This document shows positions 36,918 through 51,000 of a stretch of DNA of 64,000 nucleotides, piece by piece. Numbering within the stretch: position 1 is the first letter of the stretch; every line of letters begins with the position of its first letter. A program made the translations under genes and the position numbers. The notes below the pieces were generated by a model that saw only the letters and a list, made by a program, of their open reading frames with translations, made no database searches and was not told the DNA's origin. The DNA is from Oreocharis arfaki (lineage: Eukaryota > Chordata > Aves > Passeriformes > Paramythiidae). Location of the stretch: assembly GCA_013398015.1 (NCBI GenBank), contig VZRR01013417.1, forward strand, positions 1 to 64,000. The letters run 5' to 3'.

Positions 36918-39484
36918 CCTGCTCTAGAAGCAGATCATTGTAAGTCTCCAGAAAGATGGGGCTAGTATCAAGTGTATCACTAATTATAACCAGCTGTTAC
37001 AGCAGGAATTATATTGGGAAGGCAAGCTCTGAGCCACTGAGTCTGCACTATTATTTAAACTCTTTAGGTGCTTATGTTGCTCTTGAGAGTCAGGCTTGAG
37101 CTCTTAAATCACTTTGAATCCTTTTGCACAAAACAGTTATTGGAGCTGGGGGCTTTTTTACAAGACCTTGTGTACGTGAGGTTTCCCTGTGATGCACAGA
37201 GGTATTTGTAGAGTTGTAGCTGATATGTTTTAGTGGAAGAGACATGGCAATGATTAATAACTTGGTCAGCCCACGCTGGCCCTTCCACTTCTAAGGCAGC
37301 AGAGAACGGAAAATGCTGTGCAGAGAAACACATCTCCCCTTGGGATGCTGGGCTGGGAGTAGCTGGTGAGGCTGGACAGAACACCACATAAATGGTGTAA
37401 TAACACTGCTTAACTGAGGGGTTTATGTAACTGCAAATAAAAATGTTGGAGCTGCATAAAAGCCTTTGTGAAAGCCGAGACTGTGAGTTCTTCCCTAACT
37501 TTGAAGGTTTAAGCTGAGTTCTTGAATAAGCTCAATGCCTTAATTGTGAAGTGGCAGGACTGTGCTCATGTTGTTCCAGGTTACATACGGTGACAGTGAC
37601 CAGGTGTGTGATCACTGGAGGTGCTGGAGGCCACGTGGCTCCTCGGCACGGATGGAATTCAGCAGCCTCTGCTCTGAGAAGCTGCTGGCCCCAGCCCTGC
37701 CCCTGTGAAATCCATGGAGGTGCTGTCGTGGAGGAGAGTTCTGCATCAGAATTCCAGAGAACATGGATAATATCAGGGATTATGGCCTCTATCAGTGGGT
37801 AGCAATTACGGGGTGTCAAGATCATTAATGCATAATTAATCTTAATCTTTCTACTGCTCTATGTACTTAACAAACTAATACAGAAGCAGGGATCCGTGGC
37901 CTCGTTTTGGCACTTCAGATAATAGAGGCCAGCAACAAACTTGTTCACTGCATACTTCTGGTTTTCCTTGTGAGTAAATTCTGAGCTCAAACAATTAAAA
38001 ATTACCTTAAAAATGGTTCCCATTTGAAATCACACTGAGACTGATGAGACCACGAAAGGAAATGCAGTGTTGGCTCTTGGGCTCTGGCCTGCAATAATTG
38101 TTTGCCTCTGAGTTGCTGATTGTAATGCAAGGTAGATATTTGTAAGGAAATACAGAACTTTAAATTTGTTGCTCATGTTTGTGAGCATTCCTGAGTTAGC
38201 AAATCACCAGGAAACTGGCTAAAAAGAAGTGATTTCTTAGCAAATGAATTGTTAATTATTGAGCTCCTGTAAATTCCTGTAATTTTAAAATCGTGTTGGC
38301 AATGGATCAAAAGAACATGTGGTGCCACAGTGTTAGAGTATTTTTATTTATATCTGATTCACAATTGTCTCCATGGCAATGTGAGAGATGAAGGCAGAGG
38401 AAAGCAATGAGTTATCACATTATTAAATGACCCAGTGGAAAAAAAATTAAGACATGTTAAGGATTAATTTAACATTATAGAGCTGCCTAGCAAGCCATTA
38501 TCATTATAGTTAAGGATTTGTTAGCATTTCTATTATAAACGTGTTTTTGAAGTGTTTATTACTGTTTCAATTTGCATCAGGCTGCAACTTTGCATACAGG
38601 TTCTCTGAAAAAGGAAATCTAATTTTAAAATGCACCGAGTAGAGCAGTTTATTAGTTTTAGAACATTTCAGTGCCCTGTGTCTTATAGAGAGACTTCTCC
38701 ACTCTAAGAACTAAATAATGGCTTTTTTCCTTCTAAAAAGAAATCCCAGCCCCTCAATAGGAGAAGCAGCCTTTACTAGGTTTTCTTAGTGGAATTCGGG
38801 GCAAATCAGTGTATGGCTTTTGTAGAGGTGAACACAGCCCAGCTCTTTGCAAATTGAGCTGTTTCTGCTCTGCTTTTGTCAGAAGTATTGTCAGTAGATG
38901 TATGACTAAAATGGAACAAAGAACTGGTAAAAGTCTCTCGGAGGACGGAGGTTTTGTTTGTTTTGTGTAGGTTGGGGTTTTTTTGCCCCTTGGCAGAGGG
39001 GGGGAAATGCTTTTCATTACAGCACACAGTTTGTGCAAAATCCCTTGCTCTCAGTGGATTATTGCATAATGCACGATAGCATTTTCAAGCTTGGCTAACT
39101 GTGATTAGGAAGCTAAATGGAGGGAAAAAAGCAACAATTTTTGTTCTAAAGCCAAAGCATATTTGCATCTTTCACCAGCCAGGGCACTGGTTCCCTGGCA
39201 GAGAAAGGCCAGAGGTGCCAGCATCTCTCAGCAAGGGCAGAGCTCCCCATCCACTGGAATTTGAGGCATTTTCAGGGGTTTTTGGGAGCTTCAGGTGCCC
39301 CAAAGGCACAGCTGCAGCGTGGCAGTGCTGCGGGACAGTGCGTCAGGTGTGTGTGCGTGCGGGAGCTGCCTGGAGGACAGATAATGATGAGAGTGCTACT
39401 GGGGTTTAAAACAGAGGGGAGAGAGGAGGGAGGGCTTTATGGAACAGCCCATTTATCCTGAATTCCCAGAAAAATCTGTGAGGC
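36918..39484. other. Intron sequence without recognised genes
   Basis: Ordinary intron; 37800-38720 is AT-rich with many TAAT/ATTA motifs and few CpG. No gene or repeat family was recognised. Confidence 0.5.
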
Positions 39485-39830
39485 TCTGCAGGGCTGGCTT
39501 CTGTCCATCTCTGTTCAATATTTTCATTATCAATCTGGGTAATGGAATGGAGAGTAGGTTTGTTAAACTGACAGGTGATGGAAAGTCGGGAGAGACTGCA
39601 GATGCTTGGGGAAGAAGAACCAGAGTGCTTTATTAAAACAATCTGGGCAGACTGTAAATGGTGATCTGGAACAAGGGATGAAAGGGCCAAGTGATGGCTT
39701 GGGGCAAGGATTGCAACAGACAAAAAGGAGCAGGCGAGGCAGCACTTCAGGCAAGGAATCTGGGGTTACAGTGGGCTCTCAGCAGCGCAGACATCAGCCT
39801 GTGTTGGGATGACAAAAAGCTGTTCTGCAG
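39485..39830 (+). mobile_element. CR1-type LINE reverse-transcriptase remnant
   Basis: The + strand frame reads CPSLFNIFIINLGNGMES and continues RFVKLTGDGKSGETADAWG. This resembles the LFNIFIND...ADDTK...G region of CR1 reverse transcriptase, with the catalytic ADD motif eroded to TGD. Downstream, NLGVTVGSQQ-like sequence around 39755-39790 fits the DLGVLVD block in another frame. Stops and frameshifts show it is an old, dead fragment. Confidence 0.6.
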
Positions 39831-42800
39831 GGCTGTGTGCGGGGAAGACACTGGGGAGGGCTCAGCAGGATGTGGGACAGTGTGGGAGACTGAGATCACT
39901 GACACCCTGTCTGGGAGGGAGAGAACACCTTCCCATCATATTTGAAATCTGAAATTTAGAGAGTCTGGATGGCTTGGGGTGAGAAGACACTGGGAGGAGT
40001 GTTGCTGCTCCATGGAGATGCACAGGATAGTCTGGGAACACAGGACCACTAAACTTTGTTGGGTGATTCCTCCAGAAGCTCTGGTGTCTGGCTGAGGTGT
40101 TTATGCAGAAGAAGGAATCAGTAATGCACTTTTTTTTTGCATCTCGCCCATTTTTTTATGTTTCTCTTCTGAGCACTGGCCTAACTTGGCTCTTCTTAGC
40201 TTTCATTCAACTTTAATTTTAAAAGAAGTTATTAACAGGGTAACCGCACTGAGCAGGATGGAGCTAGCTGAGTTCCCTCTATGAAATGCTACTTTACTTG
40301 ATTAAGTCCAATGACATCTTTGCATTCAGCTAACTAGCTCTCTGCAGGTGATAGAATAACTAATCAGAGTAAAAACATCAGATGAAATGAAATATAGACT
40401 GTAAACACCATTCTAATTAGTAGCTTTATGGGACTCTGTCAGTGAATGATCATGGAAGAGATTTCTTGTTTTCCATCTTGAGAATATTTGAGTATTAGTC
40501 ATGGCTGAATGCCTGTTTGTGTCTTCCTAGCTGGGATTTAGGGTATTTTAATCCTGGTTCTCTGTGCAGACTCTGCCTATTAGGAAGTGCCAAAAGCTGT
40601 CCTTGGCCTCACACTGACCTCTGGCTTTGTGTCAGTCAAAAAAAGTTGAAGGAGGTGGCCCCAGCCTCTCCTTACAATGGCTCCCAGCTCCTGGGCATGG
40701 GTGCCCAGTGCAGCAGTTTGATGGGTTTTATTTTGGGCACAATTGTTTTTTCCTCTCTTTCTGGAACCAGCTCAGCCATGCTCTGCTTCTAGAGCCAGCA
40801 GCCTTTGTCTTGGAAGTTCATCAAAGGTGATTTTCAGTAATTAACTTTCCAGCCTGGAAAAACAAGAAGAATTTCTTGACTGCAGAACTGCTGCCTGTTA
40901 TGTAAGCAGAAGCATTTTTATACAAAATCCCCAAACACTTTCCATCTCTGTCTGTATATATAGACAGGGAACAGGTGGCTGCACCCTGTGTTTCAGCGCT
41001 AATGGCTCCTGAGCTGTGAGGGGGTTGCACCTCTGACAACCAAAATGCTGTGGCAAACTTGGCAATCACCCTAACGGGGGCTGAAAATGATCCCCTGTGC
41101 TGGGCCCAGATATTCCCTTGGATGGGTGGGGCAGTGGGAGAGGGGCTTGCACGGAGCTGTTGGGGCAGTGGCGTGCTCGGAGAGGAGCCGTGGTGTGGCT
41201 GATTGCTGGAGTGGTGGTAGAGCAGGGGGCTGGTTTTTTTAAAGCCTTTCAGGAAGATGGAGAGGAGGAATGATTTCCATGACAACAATTCAGTTAGGGA
41301 GTGAAATGATGGCTCTTGGAGAGGGAGTCTGGAGGGAAGGTGTCACTGCTGTGAACCTGGAGGGGGCTTAGGGGAGAGCAGGAGGCTGAGTACAATCAAA
41401 ACATTAAAACACAAAAGCATGATTATTGCTTGAGAATCAGCACTTTCAAAAGGAAATAGTGACGTGAAGCAAGCCCTTGAGGAGGCGGAGGGCTGGCAGG
41501 GAAGGAGGAGGAGGAGGAGGGCAGAGTCCTGGTAGCTGGGTGTGGGAGGGGAGCAGGGACGGGAGTGACCACACATCCCGAGGAGCCTCTGGCCTTCGCT
41601 GCAGTGCTGCTTTTGCCACATGTGTGAGTGAAACCATCTCCTCTGTTCCAGTGCACATGGCTGGAGTCCATGTCTGAGTGTCCAGGCAGAACACACGGGT
41701 AGTTTCTGGGTTTTTTTGGGCTTTCTCCTCTCTGAAATCCTGTAGTTGTGCATGTGCCTTGCAGGTCCCAGCAGTCTGGATGACACTGTAAGCTGCCTCA
41801 AAGTCAGCTTCTAACTATTTTCTTTTCTTTTGTTACTCTTCATTAGCTTATTTTCTTCCTACATCCTTATGGCCCAGCTCTCTTTAATGCTGACTAAAAA
41901 TGGCATATCATCTCCAAATTGCTTGGACCTTGATTATGATTATTCTTCTTTTCAGACACTATAATTTTGGGTGATATGTAGACTGGGAGACCTGGTTTTG
42001 GCACTGACACTGTCAATTTTGAAAAATTTGCATGGCCTTAAGAAGCCCATCCTAAGACAATGCTGATTAACCAAAAAAAAAACCTACCCAGAAGCAAAAT
42101 GTGAATAGTATCTGAACTAAACTTTGCAAAAACAACATTCCTTGAGCTATTTGAATTCTGTGCAGCCACAGCAGGCTTGGAAGACACTGAGATACATTTT
42201 CCAGCTGTAAACCAAACAGGTTGTCAACTTGAAAGGTACTTGGTTATTGCTGATAAAAGACGTGGCCAGTAAAAGGTAGGGAAGATACACTGGGAATAAA
42301 TAACAGAGTCTATAAACGGTCGGTATTTGTTGTATGTCTTTGTAATGCAGTGTTTTTGCAGACAAGTGCACTGAAATTTCGACTTATCAGATTAAAACAA
42401 AAAAAAAGGTAAATAAATTCTGCTTGGGATGGGAGAGATAGTGTTGTGCAGGGCAATCACTCTCCTCCAGCAGCACCGTGGGTGTATGTGAGCACAGAGT
42501 ACTGCCAAGCTCCCTGAGCTGCCAAGGGCTGAGCTGGGTCTGGCCAGGTCCCAGAGTGCAGCCTGTGCCTGGGGACCCTCCCAGAGCCCTCTGCCACTGG
42601 GGGCACCCCTGCCAGCACGGGGACCAGGGCAGCAGCAGCTGGTTTGAGTGGGTGCTGGTGGGGTGTTGGCACACACAGAGCCTCCTTCCCAGGGCTGTGC
42701 TGGTGGCCCTGTGGCTGTGACGGTGTGACCTGGGGGTGGACGGTGCACCCAGGCAGCATCGATGGAGGAGCAGAGTCCCCTTTGCTTTTGGGAAGCCCAG

Positions 42801-44844
42801 ATACCAGCACTGCTTATAATTAGCATTGCCTTCCCCACGCAGCTCCTCAGGATCTGGCTGTCAGCAGCTTTTAGTGCTGACGGTCATTAATTGTTTGGGC
42901 TGCAACGATCCATGGGCGTAGAGACTGCCACTGAATTATGGATTATGAATCCTTCACCACGGGTTTGGTGTGTGGTGCCAAGGAAATAGGTGCAGCCCAC
43001 GCTGCCTCGGCGATCTCTGCTGCCTCTCCCTGTTCTCTGGGGTCCCACCTCGGTGTTCCTGGCTTGCAGCAGAGCTGAGGGGCTCCCTTGGAAGTGAAAT
43101 GCATGGCTGTGATTTGAGCTCATGCTGTTGAGCAACGAGCTGAGCTTAAGGCACCCCAAATCATGTGCCTGGGTTGGTGGATGAAGTTCTAGGCTTCTGC
43201 CTTGTCCCAGCTCTGGAGTTGAGCCCTGGTGCTCCCATCTTCAATGTGTTTGTACAGGGAACCCTAATTCTTGAAATTTTTTGATTGCTGACTTATGTAA
43301 CTGTCAGGTTGTGGGGGTTTTTGGTGTGTGTTTGATTTTCAAATGTCACCTTATGTGAAACAATTATGCTGCCTTAACTGAGGAGCAAACATTGCCCTGT
43401 GATAGAGCGAAAGCCCTGGACTGATGCAGGTTTTTCAGTGCAGTGTCTGCACACAATGGTGTCTGCCTTTTATTTGCACTTTGGCATGATCCAGCAGGAT
43501 CTGAAATGAATGCCAGAAGGAGAAGTCAGTGTATGGTTCTCCTTTTTTATTTTTAACTGATATTTACACACAAGGAGGATTCCACAGACCCCTTTGTCAC
43601 AGAAAATAATCTGCTCTGTAGTGGTTGTCTTTGGAGAGCTGCAGAGGAGCCACAAAGCCACACATCCATGTGGAGGGGCTGGTTAGCAGAAAAGGATCTG
43701 TGCAGGTTCCTGCATGTGGGACGTGAGTGTCTTCCTTGTCTGTAGTCCAACCTTTTTAGGGTACAACAGAAAGGGAGGAGAGGAGAACCACTGATTCATG
43801 TTCGAAATGCTCTTCAGTGTTGATAGGAAAAGCAAGATTGTGTGCATGAGGCTTTGGGAATGACTGATGAAGCACTTGGGCCTGACAATATATCCTGCTT
43901 TTCTTTTTCTGAGAGATGATCTAGCTTCTGCTTCCTGACCTCTTTGGGTATTAGGATCCATCCATCTCACTGGTTCCTACTCTGTTGCTGTTCTGAGTTT
44001 AGTCCCAGGTCAAAAAGTCCCAATAATCCTGGCAAGAGTGGAAGACAGAAAGGCAGAATTCAGTCTCACATTCCCATACAGCTTAGCTGTGTTTTTCCAA
44101 GTGGTGTTGTTAAAAAGTGGATATGCTTTAAAAACGTGCACAGTACTGAAGCCCCAGTTTAATTGCTGGTTACAGATGCTGCTTTTGATCCAAGCTAAAC
44201 TTCTGAGCCAAGCTGAAGTTCTTACAGACAAGAGTTCGTGAAATTCTAAAGAGGAGGAAATCAGCATTAAAATAGCATTTGTAGAGAATCTTAAGCAAAA
44301 TGTGCACTTTTCAGTGAAGGCCTTTGCATCATAAATTAGCAACATCTGTCCTCCTATTCTATATGTCATTTCCTCTCCAAATCCCCTCCAGAATCTGCCA
44401 TTTTTCAGAAGTATTCTTGGATACATTGAACTGTGGTTGAAGATGCTTCATAAAATATGCATAAGCACTTGTCGCTTGGATAATGCTTCTTAGTACTTGC
44501 CACTTTGCTGTATTTTAACAAAATAACCCTCCAAACATGGCTGATGCCCATGGTGAATATGGGCCAATATCAGGGTGAGATTATCTTGGACTCAGGAAAT
44601 ACTCTTGTAAATGGTGTTCAGTTGTGAGAGGTGGCTTCTCTTTTTGTACAGTGTGTAGTAGTGACTGGTAAGATCTGAGAAGTTCAGAGTATGGCTCACA
44701 GATAAGCTCTGAGATAGCCAGATTTTCCAGGGATGACATAAAGGAGGAGAACCTGTTTTCTTCCCCGCTGCTGTCTCAAAGGGCAGGTGAACTTCCTTGG
44801 TTGTTTCAGGTGCAGAGTGTGCTTGAGTGTTCCTAGAGAAATAG
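39831..44844. other. Intron sequence without recognised genes
   Basis: Ordinary intron with a GGA repeat (41504-41520), a GC-richer part at 42430-42860 and AT-rich parts near 40200-40400 and 42000-42420. Openings of up to 155 codons on the minus strand have no recognisable domain. Confidence 0.5.
41504..41520. repeat. (GGA)n microsatellite
   Basis: Seventeen bases of GGA units within a purine-rich stretch running from about 41480 to 41525. Confidence 0.9.
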
Positions 44845-45040
44845 GGCTGAGAGGGAACATAAAGGATCATCCTGTACATGCCCCTGTCCCGAGGAGAGCT
44901 CAGCTCTGCCTGTGAAATCCCTCACAGACAGCCTGTCCTTGTGGCCTCCCAGTGATGAAGACCTGATGGTGCTCCCAGGCAATCTGTTCCAGTGTTTCAC
45001 TGTTCAGTGGATAATATTGAAGAATAAAGTCCAATCTTGG
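44845..45040 (-). mobile_element. Old CR1-type LINE fragment
   Basis: The + strand holds AAAGGATCATCCTGTACATG, CTGTCCCGAGGAGAG and, best of all, CAATCTGTTCCAGTGTTTC followed by GAATAAAGTCCAATCT. This matches the antisense of CR1 3' sequence ('GGCAACCTGTTCCAGTGCCT...'). The match is patchy, indicating an ancient copy on the minus strand. Confidence 0.55.
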
Positions 45041-48000
45041 AAAGCTTCTAAGTGTGAATGAAAACATTTAAAAATCAATACTGTGCTTTACAAGGAGAAA
45101 ATAGGTGTGCGATGACACAGGAAAGAGATACCCGGCAGATTTAATGCCTGATCCTGGAGACCTTACTCAAGCAGAAATTTCATTTTATTCCTAAATTCTT
45201 TTATTTCTGCTTTATGGATTTAATGGCCACTTGCACCATCTGGTAGTGGCACATCCTGTGCTTTGGGCAGTGCTGAGGCCAGCTTTGACCTTTGGGCTGC
45301 TTGTTATGAAACCACCAGGTTGAGAATCGTGTGGGATGGAAGCTGGCATCACCCTGGGGTTGAGCAGGACAGAGACTGCGCATCCTCAGTCCCTGCAGAG
45401 ATGGGTTTTCTCCGTGACCACTGAATCCCCGTGTTTCCCTGTGCCCTCAGGTGTGCCCAGGCTTTGCTTGCATCTGTTCTGCAGGTGGAAGTAGCTTGGA
45501 GGTGTCTTTCTGCTTCCCTGATCCTTTGGCCGTGCTGGACTAGGCAGACGTGATCAGGAATTACGTGGCAGGAGGGAGAAGCCAGCTCTGAGCATCGCTG
45601 AAAAAACCAGGCTTTGCTTTTTGGAAAAGGTGTTGCAAGTACTGTAAATCACAGAAAGAAGGCAGGAAACATGAAGTGTGTAATGGATGCGACACCAGGC
45701 ACTGAAAGGTCAGCGGCTCCGTGCACAGGAGTAACGTGCATAAAAAATTAATGAGGCTCTCTAATTAGTTTGTTGTGGTGGAATTTTATTAACGAGACAC
45801 AATCGATTTCTAGTTTATGCTAAAAACATAATGAAGTGCAGTGAAGGCTGGTCTTCTCAAATTTCTGCTTCTCATTGATAAAATGACAAGAGCTGAAGCC
45901 GGCGTGGGCTTCGCTGTGGGAGGCAGCACAGGCACAGTCCCAGAGCTGGGAATTGCACGGGGCTGTGGCAGGGCACGGATTCCACCTTCCCTGTCCCCTT
46001 CCCACTGCTGCTCTCATCCCCCCCGTGCTTGTACTGGGCCCTGGTACTGCCAGGAACCCAAATTCCTGGGACTCAATTCCCTGCTGTTGTGGGATACCTT
46101 TCTGTTCAGAGATGAAGCAGGTTTTGCAACGCTTCTTGCTTAAGGAAAATTAACTTGTTTGGGTCTTCGTTGCAAGCTGTATATGCTGGAAACACTTTGA
46201 TTAAACACTGAGGAAAGAACAAGATAAGGCTGTTGATTAGTTAGAATTGAACTTTTTTGTTTTTACTCCTACGCTTAGAAGAAAAACCAGACATTTTTGT
46301 TTTTATCGCCGTCTATGTAATTAACTGCGTGAATAAATATACTGCATTTCTGAAAACTAATACTCCTGAAAAAACCTCAAACAAATTCTTTTTAAAATAG
46401 TATAATCTCTGGTGAATCCTGCAGTTGTTGATGTTCAGACAACAGGCCTCTAAGGCAGGAGTGTTACAGGGAAAACTGGGTGAGCTCTAGGTCTGTGCTG
46501 GTGTAAATAAACTGTTTGAGACAAAACCTGCTTGTAGTCCATGTCAGGGACCCAGGTAAACTTCTGCACTGCTCCTGGTATGGAGAGACAAACCCAAATA
46601 AATTCAGCTATGAGCCAAGAAGAAGAATGTTCCCCCCTCTGGGCCATCCTCCACTCCCTCACAGATACCTCCAGTTTGCCTGGACACATGCTGGGGAGCT
46701 CCCTGGCATGTAGACCTTGCATTCCTGTGTGGAAGTGCTTTAAATTTGCTGCTAAACGTGAGGGAACACGCATGATCTCTCCATGTGCAACCTTGTGCCC
46801 CAGTCAGATGTGCTTATACAAGAAGTGCTCTGATTTTCCCGAGAAACCATGTGCCAGGAGCCCAGGGGGGCAGTGTGGAGCCTCTATCTGTATCAACCCT
46901 TTATACTGCACCCTTTTCTTCTCCGTAACTTACTTGGAAATTGTTGAGAATTCATTTGGTTGCAGACTTTGGGAAGCCTTGATGGCTTCCCAGCAGACAG
47001 GTGCATTTTCCATGCTGAGTTTCAGGGAGACTTGAGCAGCAGCATCCTTGCCCTTGAAAGCAGCTCGCTGACGAGCGAAGTGCCACGCTGTGACAGGTGG
47101 TCACTGCTGAGGTTAAACCCGAGTTTTGCTGTGGTCCTGCATTAGCAGCTTTGATTGACAAGTTCCCCCTCCTGAGCTAATTCACCCTCCATCTTCATGT
47201 TTCTGTCTGCCCAGCCTCGCACTGAGGGCCAGGAGGGTGGGGAGGGTCATTTACAGTTGGCTGCCTATAAATATTTGGCTCCAAGTGTCGACTAAAATTC
47301 AGTGGAGATGGTGAGGTTCAAAGGGTGTGTTTGAAAGGGAAGGGCTAGGATTTTTTGCTTTTTATTCAGTCTTTATTTCTCTACTCTTTGTTTGGTTTTT
47401 CCAAGCTTGTAGCCGGTTTTTATAAGAATTATTGAAAGTTGTGGCTCTTGGAAGGGACTTCTGTCAGATGGGGTGTTGTGACGGAATTTTCCATGTCAGG
47501 CAACAAAGGATGCTGCTCTGAACCCTGCTGCACGGAGCAGTATTTTCCTGTGTTTGCAGTTCTTACACATTTTCTGTATGAGCAGAAGAACATTCCTTGA
47601 AGACTGGCCAGGAATAGATCTGGAATAGGCTGCCTTTGGGAGGCAGTGCTTCCTGTTGATTAATTTAACATCCCACCTTGGTGATCCAAATGTACTTGTT
47701 GTGTATGAGAGGATGGGTGAGTAAAGATGGCAAAATCAGCTTTTCTGCCAGCAATTGAATTTGCAGTGTGAGATGCACCCAGGGCTCTTATTCCATACCC
47801 ATGCACGGAGAGGCAGGAACGGCTGTGGCTCAGCACATCAGCCTTGTTCCCATCCTCTCACAACAGGACAGCTCCTCATCCTGGGCTGGAATGATGGGAC
47901 AGTGTGGGTGCTGAGGGAGCCTGAATGTCCTCAGTGCTCGGGGTGGCACTGCAGGGGTGTGCATGGGGTGGGTTTCCCTACCTGGTGTGTTTGGTGGTCT

Positions 48001-51000
48001 TTCTTCTTGTCCCAAATTTGGTCTCATCTCTCTGCTGCTGCATCTGACCGAGCAGTGCTGTTGTTGTTGGGGGCAGGATACAGCATTGCCCCCATGGCCT
48101 GATGGGACAAGGTGCCCTCTCCTCCTGTCCCGTGCCTGATTCCTCACTCTGGCCGAGACCTGTGCTTGTTCCTCAAGGAGGAAGGAGGGGACACACTCAG
48201 GCTCCTTGCCATGAGATCCAAGTCTACCAGAACAAGGGTGCTGAGGTTGGCAGAGGACAGTCTCTACCTAATTGGCATGACATTTGTCATCAGTCAGATG
48301 TTGACTTTTATGCTCAGGCAGATGTTGAGGCCAGCAGATAAATATGCTGCCTGAGAAGTTATCTAAATAAATTTTCCAGATCAAGGCACCGTGCAGGAGA
48401 AGAGCCAAGAATAATTAATCTCAGAGTGCCTGGGAGAAGCAGCTGTTCTCCCAACGCAGAGGGAGAAGCAGGGGTAGAAGGGGAGGTGAGGATGGTCCCA
48501 GGTAAATGGGTACAAATGTGCAGCTCCTGGGGGAGAATGCTGTGCTGGAGGGACCTTTGAGGCAGGAAAGCTTTTCTACCTGACCCCACTGGGTTAAGGG
48601 CAAGATATCTTCATCCCAGAGGGGAAAGAAAGGTTTCAAAGTGGTTTTTAGCTTTTTGAACCAATCATTGATGGCTTGGGGGTATTTTTGAATGGAAATA
48701 GTGAGTTGTCACTCTGTGTACAAGTCAAGCTTCATTTCTGCTCCTGCCACCTCCTCTTTGCTCACTGCTTTTCCCATTGCTCTCTCCTGGACTGTCGCCT
48801 CTTGCTTTTCCTTGGGAGTGTTTTTCCTGCCTACTGCTGTCTCTTTTCTCCCCGTGCTGATTCACAAGGCCAAACCTGTCAGCCTTGAAGAGTATCTGAG
48901 CTCAGGCTCCGTGTTGTGCCTCTCCTCTCCTGGCACGTTCCCCCGTGATGAGCATCCTGCTGCAGCTGGGCACTGTGGCCTCAGAATCACCCGTGGGTGT
49001 CTGAAAGGAGCGGGTCCCTTCCTTGGCATCCAAGCCAAGCCCACCTCGATGAGCAGAGGTGGGAAGCACCTGCATTTCCTTTCGTCTCAGTGGGAGCTGC
49101 AGGTGTTCAGGCCCTTTTGTGAACAAACAACTTTTCAAATGTGTGCAGCAGTGTTGGATTTGGTTTGTCTTTTAAGTGCTGGCATTTTTGAGGTTTCTGA
49201 TCGTGCTGCTGTGTGTTTGTCAGCAGAAATAAGTACAGATGGGAACTTGGATGGGACCAGTTTCCCACTGAGCCTGGGGCTGTCTGGCTTTATGGATCCC
49301 AGCTCCTGGCGTGGCCTGTGTCCCTCACTGAAGGCTTGTTAATTTTGAAAACCAATCTTGAGCAAAGACCTAGACTAATATTTGTCTGCTTCCCTTTAAA
49401 GAGTCAACATCTAGTGTTGTGTTAGTAGATTCCTGGCACTTGCTTCTGATATATATTTGAAATGCTGATGTTCCAAGTGAGTTCTGATCCAAAGTGCTCA
49501 TCCTGCAGGTGGAAATTTTACCTTGTAAATCCTTTCATTGTCAGATCATTATCAAAATCATTACTTTTAACAATTTTTTTCCATATTTATTTCACACTTG
49601 CTCTAGATTTGCACTTTTGATCCATTGTGGGTGTTTTCTGTATTTTAAGTTCACATACTACAGTGCAGTTCCTACCCCAGCTCTGAAGAAAAATACAGGA
49701 TCAATTTTAATGACAATGTACAATTGTACTGACATGTCCCAAAGCCTGGGGAAACCTGTCCATTAAAAAATAATGGAGTAGGAAGTCCTGGCATAAAGTA
49801 AAGCCTTGAGTGAAATTCCACAACTTCATGGACTGTTAATTCTTTATTAGGTTTTCCTAAGACTGAGATAAAAGGCATTTTATCTTTTTTAAGGTTTGCA
49901 TTAACATGTCATTGAGTTTTATAGATACATTGATCTTCATTTGGCTAATCGAGAAAGGGCAATAGAAATGTGTGGTAAATGCCAGAGCAAAGATAACTCT
50001 GTAACACTCGAGATTTTTGTGTTATTTTTATTTATCAAGTTTTCTTCAAATACAGAACTGTGGTCAGTATCATGTTGTGAAACTCCTCTCACTGTATATT
50101 TTTATTGGCTGTCCTGTCTAATTTTGTTTTTTCTCCCCTTTTTTCTAGCTGTCTTTGCTTTCAAGTTAATTTGGCAGTGAAGTTGATGTGTCTTCACTAA
50201 AAACTAACAGAGAGAATTGACAGGATTTTAAAAAAATACTGTTGTGTCTGATGGATTCTTGCCTCTCTTGGCTATCTGAGTCTTCTTTTTACAGTGTGTT
50301 CCAATCTGAGATGGAGCAGTGAAGTGTGTCTTTGGATTCAGAGAAAAGACCTGAATCTGACTGATGTTAATAGTTTTTTTCCTCCTGCTGCCCATGAACA
50401 AAGATGAAGGTCTGCAGTTTTCCAGAAAAATGTACCAAGCCATGGACATGGCTGGGACAAGGGAGGTGGCACATGGAACACCTGGGAAGATGAAGACAGT
50501 TCTTTATCTCCTTCTCCTAACAGTGAATTCTGGGCTTGGTGGAAGCTGGAGGGACTTTGGAATCCAGTCAGGGGTTTCTCTCTGCTCTTTTTTGGGTCAG
50601 CAGCCCTTGGGAATCATCACTGCCTCGCTTGGCTCGGGAGGCTGCGTCTTCTCCCCGGGGTTTAATTGTGCCTGTCTCCAGAGAAACAAATCCCTCACAC
50701 CAGACTCACAGGGAACACTTAATAAGGAAGTCTCTATGGATAAAACTTTATTAACAGCTGTCATTATTTTAATGAGGGTTGTGCAGTGGTCGGTGCACTA
50801 GCTCTGTGGTGAAGGCACACAGGTGAAGGCACAAGAGGTGAGAGGGAAAGAAAATGAAAAATTATTTTTGCCTTCTCTGTGTTGAAATTGTACATCCTCC
50901 GTCAGTTCTGCATGGGCATAAGGGAGGGACAGGGGAAAGAATTGGATTGTTGTGTTTCTCTGCAGCTGGAGGGGAGCTCAGCCCTGGCTTGGGTGCTTGT

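Noticed and set aside
48112..48354. 80-codon opening with a protein-like hydrophobic, Arg/Leu-rich tail
   Set aside because: It looked like a possible exon, but I recognise no family and see no convincing acceptor-donor pair.
48692..49342. 216-codon + strand opening, the longest inside the intron
   Set aside because: No domain, no codon pattern or splice signals to support it, and an opening of this length is not very unlikely in 64 kb scanned in six frames.
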